Positions 49,581-52,322 of a DNA stretch of 52,322 bases are shown piece after piece. The notes under the pieces are model-generated. The model searched no databases. It was not told the origin of the DNA and saw only the letters and a list, made by a program, of their open reading frames with translations. The stretch's first letter is position 1. Each line of letters starts with the position of its first letter. The stretch comes from Nanobdellati archaeon (GTDB taxonomy: Archaea > EX4484-52 > WAPT01): positions 1-52,322 of the forward strand of contig WAPT01000016.1 of the NCBI GenBank assembly GCA_015520605.1. The letters are read 5' to 3'. The position numbers and the translations under genes were made by a program.

Positions 49581-49714
49581 TGGTGGGGGCGCAGGGAATC
49601 GAACCCTGGTCAGTGGGTGTCCCCTCAAAAGCACACCCACGTGCTAATCATCCTTGCGTCATCGCTCCAGACTCCGATCTGGAGCCCACCGTGATACCAC
49701 TACACCACGCCCCC
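49581..49714 (-). tRNA. tRNA-Trp (CCA anticodon) with 60-nt intron, CCA encoded
   Basis: Exon 1 (49714-49679) ends GTGGGCTCCAG; exon 2 (49618-49581) begins ACCCACTGACC and ends with encoded CCA. Joined, they give acceptor stem GGGGGCG/CGCCCCC, anticodon stem GTGGG/CCCAC with loop CT-CCA-GA, and T-arm AGGGTTCGATTCCCT. The intron sits at the canonical 37/38 position. This is the classic location for archaeal tRNA-Trp introns. It closes the island on the right. Confidence 0.96.
49619..49678 (-). other. tRNA-Trp intron, bulge-helix-bulge, candidate guide RNA
   Basis: The junctions fit a bulge-helix-bulge: a 4-bp helix CTCC/GGGG flanked by 3-nt bulges AGA and ACA, cut after AG and after AC. Inside are two box-C-like elements (GCGATGA and ATGATTA) and two complements of the tRNA: TCTGGAG against the anticodon loop and GTGGGTGT against the intron/exon-2 junction. 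Euryarchaeal tRNA-Trp introns are known to guide 2'-O-methylation of the tRNA itself; D boxes here are weak, so guide function is likely but unproved. Confidence 0.7.
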
Positions 49715-49809
49715 ACCAGAACAACGATTTTATTTATTCTGATGGAGGTTTTTAAAGTTTAGCGAAAGTTGTAGAAACACGTTTAAAAGTTAAGTCCACT
49801 TTTTCTTTC

Positions 49810-50145
49810 ATGCCACTGACCTTTAATGAGTACCAGAAAGAGAGTAGAAAGACGGCAGTTTACCCAAACGCTGGCAGTAACTTCATTTATCCTGCTCTCG
49901 GGCTTGGAGGAGAAGCAGGAGAAGTTCTGGAAAAAATAAAGAGGATAATAAGGGATAAAAACGGTGTTGTTGATGATGAGATGAAGGAGAAAATAGCTAA
50001 GGAGCTGGGAGATGTGCTCTGGTATGTTGCTCAGCTCTGTACAGAGCTCAATCTGAGCATGGAGGATGTTGCAAGGAAAAATCTCGAAAAACTCTTCTCC
50101 AGAAAGGAGCGGGGAGTTCTGCAAGGAGAAGGGGATGATAGATAG
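49810..50145 (+). CDS. MazG-like nucleotide pyrophosphohydrolase
   Basis: A 111-residue all-helical protein with LGLGGEAGEVLEKIKRIIRD and IAKELGDVLWYVAQLCTELN, the ExxE...ExxD signature of MazG/dUTPase-superfamily enzymes that remove pyrophosphate from aberrant or signalling nucleotides. The single-domain size fits phage- and archaeal-type MazG. TTTAAAAGTTAAG lies upstream of the ATG. It follows tRNA-Trp divergently. Confidence 0.9.
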   Translation: MPLTFNEYQKESRKTAVYPNAGSNFIYPALGLGGEAGEVLEKIKRIIRDKNGVVDDEMKEKIAKELGDVLWYVAQLCTELNLSMEDVARKNLEKLFSRKERGVLQGEGDDR

Positions 50146-50201
50146 CTAGCAAAATATTTATAAAATTATAACACCGTTATTGAAGAGCATGGAGGTAAAG
50201 G

Positions 50202-50303
50202 GTGGCGCTGTTTGTCCCTGATTCTGAGAATTATAAATTAGAAGTTACCGCTCTCCTTTCTGGGAAATTGTGCATAGAAGGTGATAATTATGAGGATTGC
50301 TAA
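50202..50303 (+). CDS. 33-codon ORF overlapping the cysteine synthase start
   Basis: GGAGGT, 5 nt before GTG 50202, is the strongest ribosome binding site nearby, and a TATA-like ATATTTATAAAATTA (about 50155-50169) would start transcription near 50187. The frame reads VALFVPDSENYKLEVTALLS, then GKLCIEGDNYEDC and stops at 50303, 14 nt inside the cysteine synthase gene in another frame. Its two cysteines lie in the last third, the second one immediately before the stop. It could be a leader ORF coupling translation to the enzyme, or a small protein; the sequence alone cannot decide. Confidence 0.5.
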   Translation: MALFVPDSENYKLEVTALLSGKLCIEGDNYEDC

Positions 50304-51219
50304 CAATACCCTTGAACTGATAGGAAATACACCTATGGTCAAGCTGAGGGTTGAAAACGTAAAGGGAGAGATATGGGCTAAGCTTGAAGGTATGAATCCT
50401 GGAGGCTCGGTTAAGGACAGAGCAGCGCTTTATATGATAAAGGATGCTGAAAGAAAGGGCCTCATATCTAAAGATAAGATAATCGTTGAATCCACCTCGG
50501 GGAACACTGGCATAGGGTTGGCTGTGGTCGCGGCCATAAAGGGATACAGAGTTCTCGTTGCCATGCCAGAATCCGTCTCGATAGAAAGAAGAAAGATTCT
50601 TATGGCGCTTGGATGTGAGATTGTGTTAACCCCTGCAGAGAAAGGAACAGATGGTGCTTTCGAGTACGTAAAAAAGCTTGTTGAGAAAATGCCCGACAAG
50701 TTTGTGTGGCTTGATCAGTATTCAAATGAAGCCAACGTCAGAGCGCATTATGAGACCACCGCTCCAGAAATCTGGGAGCAAATGAACGGTAGCATAACCC
50801 ACCTCGTTGCCGGGATAGGGACTGGAGGCACGATAACAGGAATAGGGAGATTTCTAAAAGAAAAAAACCCGAGCATTAGGATCATAGGGGTTGAGCCCGA
50901 TGAAAATTCCGATATACAGGGGTTGAGGAATCTCAAGAAACGTTTCAAGCCATCCATTTTGGATAAAAGAATAATGGATGAGATTGTATATGTTAATGAA
51001 GAGGAAGCCCTTAAGGCAGCGAGATATCTGGCAAGAACAAACGGACTTCTTGTTGGAATGTCGAGCGGTGCGGCTTTTCATGTTGCAAGAAGAATAGCCC
51101 AAAAGGAGATTTGCAGAATAGCTGTTATATTTCCCGACATGGGATTCAAATATCTGAGCACTAGAATGTTTGATATGAAAGCTTTGCTTGGGTGTGCAAA
51201 GTATTTGGAGGAAGCTTAA
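50290..51219 (+). CDS. Cysteine synthase (O-acetylserine/O-phosphoserine sulfhydrylase family)
   Basis: The 309-residue fold-type II PLP enzyme shows ELIGNTPMVKLRVENVKGEI, GGSVKDRAALYMIKDAERKG with the PLP lysine, VESTSGNTGIGLAVVAAIKG for substrate carboxylate binding, and GIGTGGTITGIGRFLKEKNP phosphate-binding loop. It makes cysteine from sulfide and an activated serine; archaeal relatives may use O-phosphoserine. ATG 50290 follows GGTGAT 4 nt away, preferred over GTG 50281. It overlaps an upstream 33-codon ORF. No serine acetyltransferase is adjacent. Confidence 0.93.
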   Translation: MRIANNTLELIGNTPMVKLRVENVKGEIWAKLEGMNPGGSVKDRAALYMIKDAERKGLISKDKIIVESTSGNTGIGLAVVAAIKGYRVLVAMPESVSIERRKILMALGCEIVLTPAEKGTDGAFEYVKKLVEKMPDKFVWLDQYSNEANVRAHYETTAPEIWEQMNGSITHLVAGIGTGGTITGIGRFLKEKNPSIRIIGVEPDENSDIQGLRNLKKRFKPSILDKRIMDEIVYVNEEEALKAARYLARTNGLLVGMSSGAAFHVARRIAQKEICRIAVIFPDMGFKYLSTRMFDMKALLGCAKYLEEA

Positions 51220-51252
51220 AAATATATAGGTTTGCTGCCATCATTCAGATGT

Positions 51253-51768
51253 ATGGAAGTTAAGGATGCCATTTTTGGAAGGAGGAGCATAAGAAAGTAC
51301 CAGCCAAAAGATGTTGAAGATGAAAAGATACGTGAAATTCTGGAAGCTGCGATATGGGCTCCTTCCGCAGGCAATACCCAAACATGGCGTTTCTATGTTG
51401 TTAAAAACCCCGAGATAAGAGAAAAGCTCATGCGGGCTTCCTACATGCAGAAGCAAATAACCGAAGCTCCGGTTTCCATAGTTGTTACCTTTGATATGGA
51501 CGAAATGGATAAGTTTTACGGGAGAAGGGGCGTTGAGCTTTACGGTATTCAGGATACCGCGGCTGCCATTCAGAACATGCTTCTGAGGGCTTACGATCTT
51601 GGACTTGGCACCTGCTGGATAGGTGCTTTTGATGACGGGGAAGTTTCGTCCATCCTGAAAATCCCCGCTACGGAAAGGCCGGTTGCCATAATAACCGCGG
51701 GTTATCCGGCAGAAAATCCCAGCTCAACAAGAAAGCCCCTGAAAGATGTTGTCAGATTTGTTGAATGA
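51253..51768 (+). CDS. Nitroreductase-family FMN oxidoreductase
   Basis: A 171-residue protein with FGRRSIRKYQPKDVEDEKIR, AAIWAPSAGNTQTWRFYVVK, AAAIQNMLLRAYDLGLGTCW and ITAGYPAENP, the FMN-binding motifs of the nitroreductase fold. Members reduce nitro compounds, quinones or flavins with NAD(P)H; the natural substrate is unknown. ATG 51253 lies about 28 bp after TTAAAAATATATAGG at the end of the cysteine synthase gene, arguing for a leaderless start rather than TTG 51232. Confidence 0.92.
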   Translation: MEVKDAIFGRRSIRKYQPKDVEDEKIREILEAAIWAPSAGNTQTWRFYVVKNPEIREKLMRASYMQKQITEAPVSIVVTFDMDEMDKFYGRRGVELYGIQDTAAAIQNMLLRAYDLGLGTCWIGAFDDGEVSSILKIPATERPVAIITAGYPAENPSSTRKPLKDVVRFVE

Positions 51769-51875
51769 ATCACATGGAGAAAATGTTTAGTTTTGTTCTC
51801 AAGATACCGAGATGACAAGGTTTAAATATTTTGTCACAGCAATCTCTACTGGGACGGTCCCCGCGGTTGATAGAG

Positions 51876-52322
51876 ATGGCCCCGAAGAAACTTGGATTTA
51901 GGTTTAATGCTAAGCATATCATACTATTCTCGTTGTCCACTCTCGTTTTCAGCCTTCTCTTTTTTCTGTCACTTGCTTCAACAGCTTGGTGGAATCCCTC
52001 CTGGGAGTACGTCAGGAAAATTACCGTGACGGAAAGAAGCGGAACAGACCTGTATGAATACCAGATAAAGGTCGTGCTGGACACGGCAAGCCTCATCTCT
52101 GCAGGGAAGATGAGGAGTGATTGTGGGGACATAAGATTCATATGGCATAATCAGACTTCTGGCGAAGATTTGGAACTCCCCTATTACATGGAGGAGGGGA
52201 CGTGCAACACCACCAACACGACGGTGTGGGTGAAGGTGCCGTATATCCCTGCTGGAGGGACGACGACCGTTTACATGTATTATGGCAACCCCGCTGCAAC
52301 GAGCGAGAGCAGCATGGAAAAA
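51876..52322 (+). CDS. Partial DUF2341-domain surface protein, continuing past the right edge
   Basis: An ATG at 51876 opens a frame with no stop to the window end, so it is missing from the ORF track. It begins MAPKKLGFRFNAKHIILFSL, with a hydrophobic N-terminal signal/anchor (LFSLSTLVFSLLFFLSLAST) and then WWNPSWEYVRKITVTERSGT, LRF-like IRFIWHNQTS and TTVYMYYGNPAATSES, the hallmark of DUF2341, a beta domain common in large archaeal cell-surface proteins. TTTAAATATTTT lies about 50 bp before the start. 149 residues are seen. Confidence 0.85.
   Translation, partial: MAPKKLGFRFNAKHIILFSLSTLVFSLLFFLSLASTAWWNPSWEYVRKITVTERSGTDLYEYQIKVVLDTASLISAGKMRSDCGDIRFIWHNQTSGEDLELPYYMEEGTCNTTNTTVWVKVPYIPAGGTTTVYMYYGNPAATSESSMEK

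Noticed and set aside
49581-49714. tRNA-Trp as an integration attachment site
   Set aside because: I looked for a repeat of the tRNA 3' end within 43-49.5 kb and saw only the generic T-arm of tRNA-Gly; no integrase is present.
1-52322. CRISPR arrays or insertion sequences
   Set aside because: No evenly spaced direct repeats and no transposase-like ORF were seen.

Overview
The window is archaeal chromosome. It carries a TFIIB-type initiation factor, ribosomal proteins eL21 and eS1, the RNA polymerase Rpb4-type subunit, archaeal tRNA/rRNA modification enzymes (Pus10, Trm1, TrmI, TtuA-like, Dim1/KsgA-like, a t6A methylthiotransferase), an archaeal RecJ-like nuclease, and a tRNA-Trp gene with a bulge-helix-bulge intron. 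Many genes have a TATA-like box about 25-28 bp before the start codon, suggesting leaderless transcripts; others have GGTGAT/GAGGTG ribosome binding sites. DNA is moderately AT-rich, but tRNA acceptor stems are entirely or nearly entirely G:C, which hints at a thermophile (inference). I cannot name the lineage; a poorly characterised euryarchaeal or related uncultivated group is likely, since several genes match no family I know.

Layout. 1-6.6 kb: a partial gene, a desulforedoxin operon behind an inverted repeat, speD, a putative zincin, an M23-like protein, PEP synthase, a cupin, and a three-gene small-protein operon with a ribbon-helix-helix regulator and palindromic candidate operators. 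6.7-19 kb: DUF99, an unknown 256-aa protein, the methylthiotransferase-HIT operon, an archaeo-eukaryotic-primase-like protein, an ABC transporter, a DUF431 SPOUT-like protein with a THEP1 NTPase, MgtE, TFB, Trm1 and a small Toprim protein. 19-26.4 kb: a block of mostly unrecognised genes: a nucleotidyltransferase with a helical C-terminal part, a very large TIM-barrel protein split by a coiled coil, a tandem paralogous pair sharing a symmetric TATA element with a divergent membrane-protein gene, and eS1, which seems to start at CTG. 26.4-42.5 kb: a GC-rich hairpin region (candidate ncRNA), then mainly housekeeping information-processing and DNA-repair genes (RecJ-like, endonuclease V, family-4 uracil-DNA glycosylase, Pus10-eL21-RpoF-DUF655-KsgA), a site-2 protease, a HerA-like ATPase, MscS and a house-cleaning ITPase.

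43.1-49.7 kb is an accessory island bracketed by tRNA-Gly and tRNA-Trp. It holds a winged-helix regulator, an unknown protein, a V4R domain protein, a FIST sensor-domain protein, and LuxE-like and LuxC-like proteins (acyl-activating and acyl-reducing halves of a fatty-aldehyde pathway) without luciferase or LuxD. Composition drops sharply to AT-rich inside the FIST gene. This is my best candidate for an undescribed system: a ligand-sensing module coupled to acyl-to-aldehyde reduction in an organism whose membrane lipids are presumably isoprenoid. The right end has MazG, a cysteine synthase preceded by a 33-codon overlapping ORF, a nitroreductase and the start of a DUF2341 surface protein.
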